A stretch of DNA of 64,000 nt, from positions 1,488,001-1,552,000 of the forward strand of contig NZ_MTCM01000001.1 of NCBI RefSeq assembly GCF_002000245.1, written 5' to 3'. The notes under the pieces are model-generated. The model worked only from the letters and a program-made list of their open reading frames with translations. It was not told where the DNA came from and did not search any database. This stretch comes from Sphingobacterium sp. CZ-UAM (GTDB taxonomy: Bacteria; Bacteroidota; Bacteroidia; Sphingobacteriales; Sphingobacteriaceae). The position numbers and the translations under genes are program-made. This document shows positions 8,969-17,992 of this stretch, one piece after another. How positions within the stretch are numbered: position 1 is the first letter of the stretch; the number at the start of each line of letters is the position of its first letter.

Positions 8969-9016
8969 CAAATTTGGTCCGATATGTAATTATAATTGCA
9001 TATCAGACCAAATTTG
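8969..9016. repeat. 48-bp near-perfect palindrome upstream of sbcDC
   Basis: The left half 8969-8992 and right half 8993-9016 pair at 22 of 24 positions with no spacer. The mismatches are 8980/9005 and 8987/8998, and the central 10 bp (8988-8997) is itself palindromic. It lies 39 nt before the sbcD start in the divergent spacer. There is no T-run, so it is not a terminator. It could form a cruciform in DNA, a hairpin in the leader RNA, or be a dimer-binding operator. Confidence 0.85.
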
Positions 9017-9055
9017 TCTTAGTTTGTACTATTAGCAAAAAACGAAGGGCTCATC

Positions 9056-10261
9056 ATGAAAATACTGCATACTGCTGACTGGCATTTAGGGAAACGATTG
9101 GACAGCTTTTCCCGAATGGATGAACAGCAATTGGTCATGGAGGAGATTATTCAGGTCGCCGACCAACAGGAGGTTGACCTGGTGCTGATCGCTGGTGATC
9201 TTTTTGACTCATTCAATCCGGGTGTTGAGGCCATTGAACTATTTTACAAAACCATCAAACGACTGGCAAAAAATGGCATGCGCCCAGTTATCGCTATAGC
9301 TGGAAACCACGATTCACCCAATTTAATCGATGCTCCGGACCCTTTGGCCCGCGCTTCTGGCATAATTCTCATCGGTCATCCCAATGCACTTGTTACCCCA
9401 TTTTCAACCGAGGGTTTCTCCGTCCTGCGCTCCGACAATGGGTTTATTGAGTTGAGCCTTCAAGGGTACGATTATCCGATCCGGATACTCCACACAGCCT
9501 ATGCCAATGAAATCCGGCTCAAGCAGTACCTCGGCGAGGACAAAGAAGTCCAACTCAACAAGGCGCTCGCAGAAAATTGGCGAAGATTAGCTGAGACCTA
9601 TTGCGACAGTAAAGGTGTCAACATCTTGACCGCACACCTGTATATGAATAAGATTGGCTCAGCGTTAATTAAGGAACCGGATGGTGAAAAGCCGATTAAA
9701 ATCGGCAATGCTGACCTCATCTATTCGGAATCCATCCCAGCTCAGATTCAATATACCGCTTTGGGGCATATCCATGGTTTCAAAAACATTGGCTCCCCAG
9801 AAAAACCTGTGGTCTATGCCTCCTCTCCCCTTTGCTATAGTTTTGCTGAAGCCGGTCAAACCAAATATGTCAATATTGTCAATGCCCTACCGGATGCACA
9901 TGTCACATTCGAACGCGTCCCACTGCGTCAGGGAAAGCCATTGGTCCGAAAATCTTTTGCAGCTATTGACCCCTGTATTGCCTGGCTTACTGAAAATCCC
10001 GACACGTTGGTGGAATTAACCCTTAAGTCCGACACATTCCTGAAAGCCGAAGACCGTAAATTGATTTATCAGACTCACTCTGGCATCGTTTATTTAATCC
10101 CTGTCGTTCAGCAGGAAAATGAAGATATCATGGATACAAAAGAAATTAATCTGACCCAAGATATTTCTACACTTTTCAGTGATTATTTTAAATCCAAAAA
10201 TGCCAATCAGGCGCCCAATGATGATATCCTCAACCTTTTTCGCGAAATACTAAATTCTTAA
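9056..10261 (+). CDS. sbcD: exonuclease subunit SbcD (Mre11 family)
   Basis: A 401-residue metallophosphoesterase subunit of SbcCD, which trims DNA ends and opens hairpins. The phosphoesterase motifs appear in order: DWHLGK (Asp8, His10), AGDLFDSFNP (Asp48), GNHDSP (Asn84, His85), LTAHLYMN and LGHIHGF, all metal-binding. The C-terminal capping part follows. Length is normal. sbcC starts 4 nt after the stop, so the two are co-transcribed. A 48-bp palindrome sits immediately upstream. Confidence 0.96.
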   Translation: MKILHTADWHLGKRLDSFSRMDEQQLVMEEIIQVADQQEVDLVLIAGDLFDSFNPGVEAIELFYKTIKRLAKNGMRPVIAIAGNHDSPNLIDAPDPLARASGIILIGHPNALVTPFSTEGFSVLRSDNGFIELSLQGYDYPIRILHTAYANEIRLKQYLGEDKEVQLNKALAENWRRLAETYCDSKGVNILTAHLYMNKIGSALIKEPDGEKPIKIGNADLIYSESIPAQIQYTALGHIHGFKNIGSPEKPVVYASSPLCYSFAEAGQTKYVNIVNALPDAHVTFERVPLRQGKPLVRKSFAAIDPCIAWLTENPDTLVELTLKSDTFLKAEDRKLIYQTHSGIVYLIPVVQQENEDIMDTKEINLTQDISTLFSDYFKSKNANQAPNDDILNLFREILNS

Positions 10262-10265
10262 ATCC

Positions 10266-13200
10266 ATGATCCCTTTAAGGTTAACTGTAGAAGGCATATA
10301 TTCCTATCAGGAACGGCAGACAATAGATTTTACGGCACTGACAGATGCTGGACTTTTTGGCATTTTTGGCACAGTAGGATCGGGTAAATCATCTATCCTC
10401 GAAGCGATCACCTATGTCTTGTACGGGGAAACCGAACGGTTAAATGCGCGGGACAGACGTGCCTATAATATGATGAATCTGAAATCAAACCGCTCGTATA
10501 TCGAACTGGATTTCATCAATTTTGAAAACCGAACGTTTAGGGTCACCCGGGAATTTAAACGAAACTCCAAAAATTTTGAGGACGTCAAATCACCAACGGT
10601 TGTCTTATATGAAAAAATCGATGAACAATGGCTTCCACAGGAAAGCAGTAACACACAGCCTATCATAGGTTTAAGCTACGAAAACTTTAAAAGAACAATT
10701 ATTATCCCACAGGGGCAATTTAAAGAGTTCATTGAACTGGGAGCGAAAGAGCGTACGGATATGATGAAGGAAATTTTTCAGCTCCATCGTTTCGATCTAC
10801 AGGATAAGGTTGCCGCGCTTTATAAAAAAAATCAGTCCGAGCTGGATCAGCTCAATGGCCAATTAATGGGGTTTGAAGAGATTAGCAGCGAGCGTATTCA
10901 AACAGTACGGGAAAAGCTGATGGCGGAACGTGAATTTTTCTTTAAGGCCCAGGATGCCAACAAACTGCTCCAGGAGAAATTTCAGGCACTGAAAAATCTG
11001 AAAGAAGATTTTCTGGAATTGCACAAAATGAAGTCCCTTTTTCAGGATCTATCGAAACAGCAGCAAGAGAAAGAGCAAATACGCCAACGTTTGATCCGCT
11101 TTGAAGAAGCGTATGCAAACTTCTATCATATCCTCCAGGCACAGGAAAAGTCGAAACAGGAAAATTCGCAGGAACAAGAGCGATTACAACGGGAAAAAGC
11201 AAAATCCACCGAAATACAGCAGATGACACAACAGTTGTCCTTACAGCTGCAGCAGATTAAACCGCAATACGAACGTTTAACCGAAAGACGAACAAGTGAA
11301 TTGGATCTGGAGCTAATTTTGCAGCTGATCACGTTTACGATAGAGATAAAGCGTGTTAATGAAAGTGCACAAAAAGGACGGCTTTTTGTGGAGGAAACGA
11401 AGGAACAACAGGCACAGGGTAAAATCAGAATCCAAAAAACAGAAGCCTCGCTGCAGCAGCTTAAGCAATCAAAACCATCCGCAAATGAACTGATGGAACT
11501 AGGGCAATGGTACACGAGACAGCAAGTTATACAACAACAAGAGAATGAGCTCCAACAACAGCTTTTGGCATTAAACTCCGCAATAAGCGCCTTACAACTT
11601 GATCTAAAACAGTACAACTTTGATGCGGCTGAATTTGACGCCGATTATGCCAGCGAATTGCTGGAGCTTGAAACCAAACTTGCTAAATTAAATGACGAGA
11701 AAGCACATCTGTTGTTACAGCAAAAGCTCACGCAGTTTGCCGCAAATTTGGACGAGGGGTCTCCCTGCCCCCTATGCGGATCACTGGAACATCCGGCTAT
11801 TGCCGAAGGAACGGATATTAGCCAAGAACTCGCAGACAACCAAGAATCGATTGCGGCAATTCATTCACGTATTAAATTCAGGACCGATCAAAAATTTGAG
11901 ATCGAGAAACTCTTGCTCCAACTACAGACCCTGAACACGCAGAAAAAGGATCTGACAGCGAAAATACAGCTTAACCAATCGCACAAATCCAGTCACCTGA
12001 GTCAATTTACATGGGCTAATTACAGCAGCACCGACGAATCAATCTATACACAGAAGAAACTAGCCCTTTCCAGTATCGAAGGCCAGATCACAGCGTTGGA
12101 ACAACTTTTAAGCAATGAACAGCTGCTATTGATTGAGATTGAGAAAAAGCTGGATAAAGCAAACAGAAGGCTAAATGAACTTGAGCTCGAGGAAGCACGC
12201 AAACAAACGCAAATCAATCAGAACATAGGTCATTTAAAACATTTGAAGTGGGCAGATTATCAATCTTCGGACCAGGCAGCTATTGAAATCGAGTATAAGA
12301 CATTAAAAGCTGAGAACCTACGGATAGAACAAAACTATACAACGTTGACAGAACAGCTCCATGGATTAAACAGCCAGTTTGCAGCCCAGGAAAGTCTAGT
12401 TCGATCTATCCACAACCGCATCAATAGCATACAGGCTGAAATCCTACAAACTGAAACAACGATCGCACAACTGCTCCATAGTTCCCCCTTTGAAACAATA
12501 GATGAGGTAAGGGATACCTTGGCGGAGAATTTGCCCGTTCAGAAAATCCGGGCGGAACTGGAACAATTTCAGATCCAGTTTGAGACGTTGAAAGCACAAA
12601 TCACACAACTCGACAAAAAGTTAGCAGATAAAGTCTACGATGAAGCAGCTTTTCTACTACAGGAAGCAGCTTTAGCGGAAAGTTCCCATCAGTTAAAAAC
12701 TCTGACGGAGAACGTCGCTAAATATGAACAGGAGTTAAACCAATTGGAGACTGCCTATGCCAAAAAAGAAGTTTTACTTCAACAACAGGCGAAGCTAAAC
12801 CTGCGTAACGATGATCTTAAACAGCTCTTTAACCTGTTTAAGGGCGCGGGATTTGTCCAGTACGTTTCATCCATCTATTTACGGCAGCTCTGTGACCATG
12901 CCAATATCCGCTTTCACAGGATGACACGCAACCAGCTGAGCTTACAGATTAATGAGAATAACGAATTTGAAATTATAGACTATCTGAATGAAGGTAAAAG
13001 CAGAAGTGTTAAAACGCTGTCTGGGGGGCAGGCGTTTCAGGTATCATTAAGTCTGGCGCTGGCCTTGGCCGAAAGCGTACAGTCCAATACCAAGGCTGCA
13101 AAAAACTTCTTTTTTATTGATGAAGGTTTTGGTACCCAAGATATTGCTTCCGTTAATATCGTATTCGAAACATTACTGGACCTCCAAAAGGAAAATCGTA

Positions 13201-13304
13201 TAGTCGGTGTAATCTCCCACGTGGAAGAGTTAAAGGAGCGAATTCCGATATCACTTTCTATAGAAAAGGATGAAGAACATGGAAGCCAAATTTTCATCAA
13301 TTAA
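10266..13304 (+). CDS. sbcC: exonuclease subunit SbcC (Rad50 family ATPase)
   Basis: A 1012-residue SMC-like ATPase partner of SbcD. Walker A is GTVGSGKS at residues 35-42. A long coiled coil is interrupted by the zinc hook SPCPLCGS near residue 500. The second coil leads to the signature LSGGQAFQVSLSLALALAE near 919 and Walker B FFFIDEGFGTQD near 949. Two hook cysteines dimerise the arms through zinc. The coiled coil is rich in Gln and Leu. The start 4 nt after sbcD indicates coupling. Confidence 0.96.
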   Translation: MIPLRLTVEGIYSYQERQTIDFTALTDAGLFGIFGTVGSGKSSILEAITYVLYGETERLNARDRRAYNMMNLKSNRSYIELDFINFENRTFRVTREFKRNSKNFEDVKSPTVVLYEKIDEQWLPQESSNTQPIIGLSYENFKRTIIIPQGQFKEFIELGAKERTDMMKEIFQLHRFDLQDKVAALYKKNQSELDQLNGQLMGFEEISSERIQTVREKLMAEREFFFKAQDANKLLQEKFQALKNLKEDFLELHKMKSLFQDLSKQQQEKEQIRQRLIRFEEAYANFYHILQAQEKSKQENSQEQERLQREKAKSTEIQQMTQQLSLQLQQIKPQYERLTERRTSELDLELILQLITFTIEIKRVNESAQKGRLFVEETKEQQAQGKIRIQKTEASLQQLKQSKPSANELMELGQWYTRQQVIQQQENELQQQLLALNSAISALQLDLKQYNFDAAEFDADYASELLELETKLAKLNDEKAHLLLQQKLTQFAANLDEGSPCPLCGSLEHPAIAEGTDISQELADNQESIAAIHSRIKFRTDQKFEIEKLLLQLQTLNTQKKDLTAKIQLNQSHKSSHLSQFTWANYSSTDESIYTQKKLALSSIEGQITALEQLLSNEQLLLIEIEKKLDKANRRLNELELEEARKQTQINQNIGHLKHLKWADYQSSDQAAIEIEYKTLKAENLRIEQNYTTLTEQLHGLNSQFAAQESLVRSIHNRINSIQAEILQTETTIAQLLHSSPFETIDEVRDTLAENLPVQKIRAELEQFQIQFETLKAQITQLDKKLADKVYDEAAFLLQEAALAESSHQLKTLTENVAKYEQELNQLETAYAKKEVLLQQQAKLNLRNDDLKQLFNLFKGAGFVQYVSSIYLRQLCDHANIRFHRMTRNQLSLQINENNEFEIIDYLNEGKSRSVKTLSGGQAFQVSLSLALALAESVQSNTKAAKNFFFIDEGFGTQDIASVNIVFETLLDLQKENRIVGVISHVEELKERIPISLSIEKDEEHGSQIFIN

Positions 13305-13336
13305 TTGCAGTTTTCAAAGTTATTTTGTAGATTAGA

Positions 13337-13369
13337 TATAGTACCGGTATCCAAAAGACTGGTACTATA
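13337..13369 (+). other. hairpin between sbcC and small gene
   Basis: A 9-bp stem (13337-13345 with 13361-13369) has a 15-nt loop and no T-run. It could be an mRNA end structure for sbcC or a leader hairpin for the small gene at 13387. Confidence 0.35.
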
Positions 13370-13386
13370 ACCAAAAACGAAAGATT

Positions 13387-13587
13387 ATGGGCTTATTTTC
13401 AAACAACAAAAAAGGGAAAGGGTCTCATCCTTTTTTTCATAAATCAGCTAAATCAACCGTACATTTAGCGGCTACAAATAACAGTCACTCCAAAGCAAAT
13501 CAAACAACACAATCGATGCTATTTGTCAAGCAATATGATATCATGTCCATCCTCAAAGATATTTTAATGCCACAGAATCAAAATTAA
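13387..13587 (+). CDS. small hypothetical protein, 66 aa
   Basis: The ATG is preceded by a purine-rich stretch and opens a 66-codon frame. It is basic and polar at first (MGLFSNNKKGKGSHPFFHK), Ser/Asn-rich in the middle, and ends in a hydrophobic helix-like MLFVKQYDIMSILKDILMP. No signal, membrane helix or known family is seen. The gap from sbcC is 82 nt and includes a hairpin. It may be a genuine small protein, but its short length makes a chance frame possible. Confidence 0.4.
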   Translation: MGLFSNNKKGKGSHPFFHKSAKSTVHLAATNNSHSKANQTTQSMLFVKQYDIMSILKDILMPQNQN

Positions 13588-13805
13588 CTTTTGATATTAG
13601 TTCACCTCCCCGCTTCCGTCAACTTACCCTCCCGCTATCACTGCTAATCCGGAACCTATCTCCGTGGCATAGCCATCTGCGGAAAGTAATTGAAAAAAAC
13701 ATTGAAATTTTAAAAAAGGAAGTTTATTTTAACAAGGTAAAACATTTGTGGTAAAATATTGTCATACGATACGTAGATGTAAAAAAAAGGTTTTAATCCA
13801 GACAC

Positions 13806-14900
13806 ATGAAATACAAACAAATAAACAACAATTCGATTAACCAGATTATGCTTATCATCATTATTTTGTTGATATGCATTTTGATCTTTACAAACTTATT
13901 CTATTATCTCCCCGGCTTTTTGGGGGCTATCACGCTCTACGTCCTGTTTCGCAAGATCAATTTTAAACTGACAGAAGAAAGAGGATGGAAGAAATCTATT
14001 GCCAGTCTTTTATTGATCCTTGTTACGATTGTGTTTTTAGTCGGTCCCCTCTATTTATTGATCAATTATATGGTACCACAAGTGACTGAGGCAATTAATA
14101 ATAAAGAGGAGATTATGGAAAAATTCGATTCCATTAAAACCTATTTCAAAGACAGCCCCTATCTGAGCAACATCGATCTATCCGATACCGCATTGATGGG
14201 AGCCCTCCAACGAGCAGCGAAGTTTATTCCCAATATTCTGAATTCTGTGGCTGAGGTTGGTGTCAATGTACTGGTTGCGTTATTTGTACTTTACTTTATG
14301 CTGGTCAGCAGCAAAGAATTAGAAAAAACATTATATAATGCCATTCCGTTCTCAAAAACGAGTAAGGCTGAGTTATGGCAAGAATTCGACATGATGGTTA
14401 AATCAAATGCCATTGGCATTCCGATTCTTGCGATGTGCCAGGGTGTTGTTGCAGCGCTGGGTTATTGGTTTTTCGGTCTGGAAAACCCTATTTTTTTAGG
14501 GATTCTGACTGCTGTAGCTACCATAATCCCCATTTTAGGCACTATGGTGGTCTATCTCCCAGCCGCAGTGTTCCTACTGGCGAATGGGCAGTCCGGAAAT
14601 GCGATCGGGCTAGCGCTCTACGGCATCATTATCATCGGAAGTATCGATAATATTCTTCGGTTTACAATTTTGAAAAAACTCGGAGATGTGCATCCCTTAA
14701 TCACTGTTTTTGGAGTGTTACTGGGTTTAAATCTATTTGGTATGTTAGGGCTAATATTTGGTCCGCTTATTCTATCCTGCGTGGGAGTCCTGCTCAAAGT
14801 ATATAGCAATGAGTTTGGTCGCAGTACGCCGGAAATTATACAATCTACCTCATTGATAGAACCAAATAGTCCAAGCAATACTACAGATACAACGGAATAG
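13806..14900 (+). CDS. AI-2E family transporter (permease)
   Basis: A 364-residue inner-membrane protein with about eight membrane segments in the usual arrangement for the family. Two pairs come at the N-terminus (residues 15-45 and 65-90), then a soluble stretch with DSIKTYFKDSPYL, then hydrophobic segments including NVLVALFVLYFMLVSS and ATIIPILGTMVVYLP. The family includes exporters of AI-2 and Na+/H+ antiporters, so the substrate here is open. The C-terminal tail is polar and Ser/Thr-rich. It appears to be monocistronic. Confidence 0.88.
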   Translation: MKYKQINNNSINQIMLIIIILLICILIFTNLFYYLPGFLGAITLYVLFRKINFKLTEERGWKKSIASLLLILVTIVFLVGPLYLLINYMVPQVTEAINNKEEIMEKFDSIKTYFKDSPYLSNIDLSDTALMGALQRAAKFIPNILNSVAEVGVNVLVALFVLYFMLVSSKELEKTLYNAIPFSKTSKAELWQEFDMMVKSNAIGIPILAMCQGVVAALGYWFFGLENPIFLGILTAVATIIPILGTMVVYLPAAVFLLANGQSGNAIGLALYGIIIIGSIDNILRFTILKKLGDVHPLITVFGVLLGLNLFGMLGLIFGPLILSCVGVLLKVYSNEFGRSTPEIIQSTSLIEPNSPSNTTDTTE

Positions 14901-15129
14901 TATAAAATCCGGAATAATAAAAGCGGATAAATGGCAAAAAGATAACCAGCAAACTGTCATAACTTGAGTTTGGGTACTGCTTAATTCCATTTTTTTTATA
15001 GTTTTGGTTCTTCAATGGCAAATCCGCAGAATGAATATGTCCAGCTAAAGTTAGAGGCTATAATCCATTCTGCAAATAGGCCAAAATATAAGAAATCACT
15101 AAAACTGGTTTAAAAATCAAAGGTAGTCT

Positions 15130-15750
15130 ATGAACAAAAAAATAATTTTAGGAGTAACGGCACTGCTTACTGCAGGCATGCTTTATTCGTGTAACAACAA
15201 GGGCAATCAAAAGACAGCTGGTACGGACGGTACTCAAACAGAAAATACAACTGAGAATCATGATCATGCCGGGCACGACCATGCAGGCCATGACCATACG
15301 CAAACTACTGCTAGCCAAGCTTCTGGACCGGCAGCAATTCTTCCTAATTTCACTTTTTACCAACTTCGATCAGGCATACGTATCAGCAATGAGAACCTTG
15401 CGAAAGATAGGAATACCGTTTTTATTTTATTTGATCCGGGATGCAGTCATTGTCAGCATGAAGCAACCGAACTTGAGAAAAATATTGATCGCCTAAAAGA
15501 TGTCAATATCTTTTATATCTCCATGAATGATCCAGCACTTGTCTTGGGATTCTTTGATAGCTTCGCGCCAAAATTGTCTAAATCTTCCAATGTGGAAGTC
15601 TTAATTGACAAGGATCAAAATTTCATCCAAAACATACATGTTCCTTCGCAGTTCCCGGCAAATTATGTCTACGGTGCTGACGGGAAACTCAAAGCGCATT
15701 GGGAAGGTGAGAAAAACATCAATGAGGCCATTACCCAATTTCATAAATAA
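15130..15750 (+). CDS. His-rich lipoprotein with thioredoxin-like fold
   Basis: This 206-residue lipoprotein has its lipobox at LYSC (Cys21). A Thr/Asn linker carries a histidine cluster HDHAGHDHAGHDH (about residues 44-56) that looks able to bind metal. A thioredoxin-like domain follows, with FDPGCSHCQHEA (Cys105 and Cys108) and the cis-Pro region PSQFPANYV. It is therefore probably an envelope thiol-disulfide protein of the TlpA/redoxin type. It lies 6 nt before the GAPDH start, so the two are likely co-transcribed. The partner is unknown. Confidence 0.8.
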   Translation: MNKKIILGVTALLTAGMLYSCNNKGNQKTAGTDGTQTENTTENHDHAGHDHAGHDHTQTTASQASGPAAILPNFTFYQLRSGIRISNENLAKDRNTVFILFDPGCSHCQHEATELEKNIDRLKDVNIFYISMNDPALVLGFFDSFAPKLSKSSNVEVLIDKDQNFIQNIHVPSQFPANYVYGADGKLKAHWEGEKNINEAITQFHK

Positions 15751-15756
15751 GCTGAA

Positions 15757-16764
15757 ATGCTCAATATAGCAATAAACGGATTCGGACGTATTGGGAGAAA
15801 TACATTACGCAATATTTTTCTCCGGAATGCTTTTGATCAATTGCAGGTCGTCGCCATCAATGACTTGGCAGATACGAAGACTTTGGCCCATTTATTTAAA
15901 TACGATTCAGTGCATGGGCCATTCCCTGGCACTGTTACACATGATGAGAATCACGTTATCGTGAATGGCCATTCCATTTTGGTGAGCAATGAAAAAGATC
16001 CGTCTTTACTGCCCTGGGAATCTTTACATATCGATGTTGTCATTGAATCTACGGGACATTTTACCAACCGTGAAAAAGCAACCCTTCATCTGACGGCAGG
16101 TGCAAAAAAAGTAATTATCTCTGCTCCGCCAACGGACAAAGATATTCCAACGGTTGTGCTTGGTATCAACGATCGTGCTGTCGATCTCTCGGCTTCCATC
16201 TTATCCAATGCCTCCTGCACGACCAACAATGTTGCCCCTTTGGTCAAAATCTTAGATGACAATTGGGGGATAAAGGATGGATATATCACCACGGTACACT
16301 CTATGACGGGCGATCAAAACCTGCATGACGCACCACACAAGGATCTGCGACGGGCACGTGCAGCCTCCTCGGCAATCATACCGACAACCACAGGTGCTGC
16401 CAAAGCGATTACCAATGTCTTTCCCCATTTACAGAATAAATTGGGCGGAGCAGGTATACGTGTTCCCGTGCTGAATGGTTCCTTAACAGATTTTACCTGT
16501 ACTTTGGAAAAAGAAACAACGGTCGAAGAAATCAATCAAGCCTTTAAAGCTGCAGCCGAAAATGAATTGAAGGAGGTATTGTTTTATACCGAAGACCCTA
16601 TTGTGTCTGTTGATATAATAAACAATCCCTACTCTTGTGTTTTCGATGCGCAATTGACTTCGGTTGTGGGTGGATTAGTGAAAGTTGTAGGCTGGTATGA
16701 CAATGAGTTTGGCTATTCGAATCGCTTAGTGGACCTTTTGATCAAGATTGACAAGCTCGTCTAA
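15757..16764 (+). CDS. gap: glyceraldehyde-3-phosphate dehydrogenase, type I
   Basis: A 335-residue GAPDH catalysing the NAD-linked oxidation of glyceraldehyde 3-phosphate in glycolysis. The N-terminal NAD motif is INGFGRIGR; Asp36 in AINDLAD favours NAD over NADP. The active site SNASCTTNN carries Cys154, and His181 lies in TTVHSMTGDQ. Length is typical. It shares an apparent operon with the thioredoxin-like lipoprotein upstream, unusual company for a glycolytic gene. A terminator follows. Confidence 0.95.
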   Translation: MLNIAINGFGRIGRNTLRNIFLRNAFDQLQVVAINDLADTKTLAHLFKYDSVHGPFPGTVTHDENHVIVNGHSILVSNEKDPSLLPWESLHIDVVIESTGHFTNREKATLHLTAGAKKVIISAPPTDKDIPTVVLGINDRAVDLSASILSNASCTTNNVAPLVKILDDNWGIKDGYITTVHSMTGDQNLHDAPHKDLRRARAASSAIIPTTTGAAKAITNVFPHLQNKLGGAGIRVPVLNGSLTDFTCTLEKETTVEEINQAFKAAAENELKEVLFYTEDPIVSVDIINNPYSCVFDAQLTSVVGGLVKVVGWYDNEFGYSNRLVDLLIKIDKLV

Positions 16765-16791
16765 TGCTACAGTAGACAAAAATATTGAAAA

Positions 16792-16820
16792 AGCCTGTAT
16801 TTTAGCATACAGGCTATTTT
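16792..16820 (+). terminator. rho-independent terminator of gap
   Basis: A 9-bp perfect stem (16792-16800 with 16807-16815) has a 6-nt loop and is followed by ATTTTATT. Confidence 0.85.
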
Positions 16821-17205
16821 ATTGCTCTTTTGACCGTCATTGCTGTGCAAACATACCAACAGGCACGAAGCACAGATGAGGCACCTGAAAAGCTCCTTTC
16901 GCTTTGTGCTATATCTGTCAATCATTATGGTCTTACTGCAGTTTCTTTCGGCTTGCCAAAACCTTTAAACCTGCAGTGCTCTCTCTACCATATCCGTAGG
17001 CCGTATGCCTCACCCTAGGGACAGCGCCCCTAGATGCCTGCGATATGGGTATGGTATCAAGGCTGCAGCTAGCTGGTATACCCGTTGGCCTTGTGCGCCG
17101 TTGGTGGGATAATATCACCGAATGCGTGCGTTATCGGTGTGAGGTCTGTGCCGGGCTAAGGTAGTTGAAGAGACTTGAGCCGAGTTTAACGGACTTGAAG
17201 GGACT
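16821..17205. other. 385-bp stretch without recognisable gene
   Basis: It lies between the gap terminator and the TIGR02757 gene. Composition differs from its neighbours: locally GC-rich with short inverted repeats, for example around 17010-17030 and 17117-17145. The short frames on either strand resemble no protein I know. It may be a decayed insertion or a structured element. Confidence 0.4.
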
Positions 17206-17985
17206 TTAGAGCTCCCCTTCTACCCCCAGGCCAAAAAGCGCAAAATCATATTTTACGGGATCATTGGAATCCAGCAATCTAAGATTGGCTGTTAGCTCCT
17301 GTGCGGTCTTCCAGTTGACCTTTTCCAAGGTAATCAGTCCAAATTTTCGCGCTACACGTTCGACATGTACATCACAAGGACAGATCAGGTCTTTTGGAGA
17401 CAAGCGGTTCCAAATTCCAAAATCTACTCCTTTATTATCCTTTCGGACCATCCAGCGTAAAAACATATTGATACGTTTGACAGTAGATTTTTGGGCTGGG
17501 CTACTGATATGTTTACGCGTCCGGTGCGGATAGTCCGGCAGCGAAAAGAAATAGCTTTTAAAAGCATTGAGTGCCTGTTCCAGATCCACCTCCACCAGGT
17601 TTTCCTGCCCGACCAAAAAAGCATCTTCTAAAGACACAAAGTGGCTATAGTGGTACCGGAAAAAGGCAACGAAATAAAGAATGTCCGTATCATTGAATGT
17701 ACGGTGCTTAAAACCAAGCAGGCTCTTGAGGTCCTGATCGGTATGGTTCATGATATAATCATAAGGCGCGCCGTCCATTCTCTCGATCAGTTCATTACAC
17801 TTATTGATGATGGTTTTACGTTGTCCCCAAGCCATTATAGACGCCAGGAACCCCGTAATCTCGATATCATTCTTACTTGAAAATTGATGTGGAATGGATA
17901 TGGGATCATGGGGGATAAAATTAGGTTGATTATATTCATCAACCTTTTTATCCAAAAAATCTTTCAAATTAAAATCTACCGCCAT
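17206..17985 (-). CDS. TIGR02757 family protein (DUF2400)
   Basis: The 259-residue protein starts MAVDFNLKDFLDKKVDEYNQ and matches the TIGR02757 pattern: FIPHDPISIPHQFS, ASIMAWGQRKTIINKCNEL, RLNMFLRW-like INMFLRWMVRKD and CPCDVHVERVARKFGL. The frame is open further upstream into pyrD, but the ATG at 17985 starts just after the pyrD stop and fits the family N-terminus. The alpha-helical fold has some likeness to DNA glycosylases of the HhH class (recall, uncertain); function is unassigned. It is co-transcribed with pyrD across 7 nt. Confidence 0.8.
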   Translation of the reverse strand: MAVDFNLKDFLDKKVDEYNQPNFIPHDPISIPHQFSSKNDIEITGFLASIMAWGQRKTIINKCNELIERMDGAPYDYIMNHTDQDLKSLLGFKHRTFNDTDILYFVAFFRYHYSHFVSLEDAFLVGQENLVEVDLEQALNAFKSYFFSLPDYPHRTRKHISSPAQKSTVKRINMFLRWMVRKDNKGVDFGIWNRLSPKDLICPCDVHVERVARKFGLITLEKVNWKTAQELTANLRLLDSNDPVKYDFALFGLGVEGEL

Positions 17986-17992
17986 GGCTTTA

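Noticed and set aside
8969..9016. Palindrome as a transcription terminator
   Set aside because: No T-run follows on either strand, and it lies between two divergent gene starts, not after a gene.
16933..17118. 61-codon minus-strand frame in the gap after gap
   Set aside because: Short, with no known family, in a region of odd composition; not supported as a gene.
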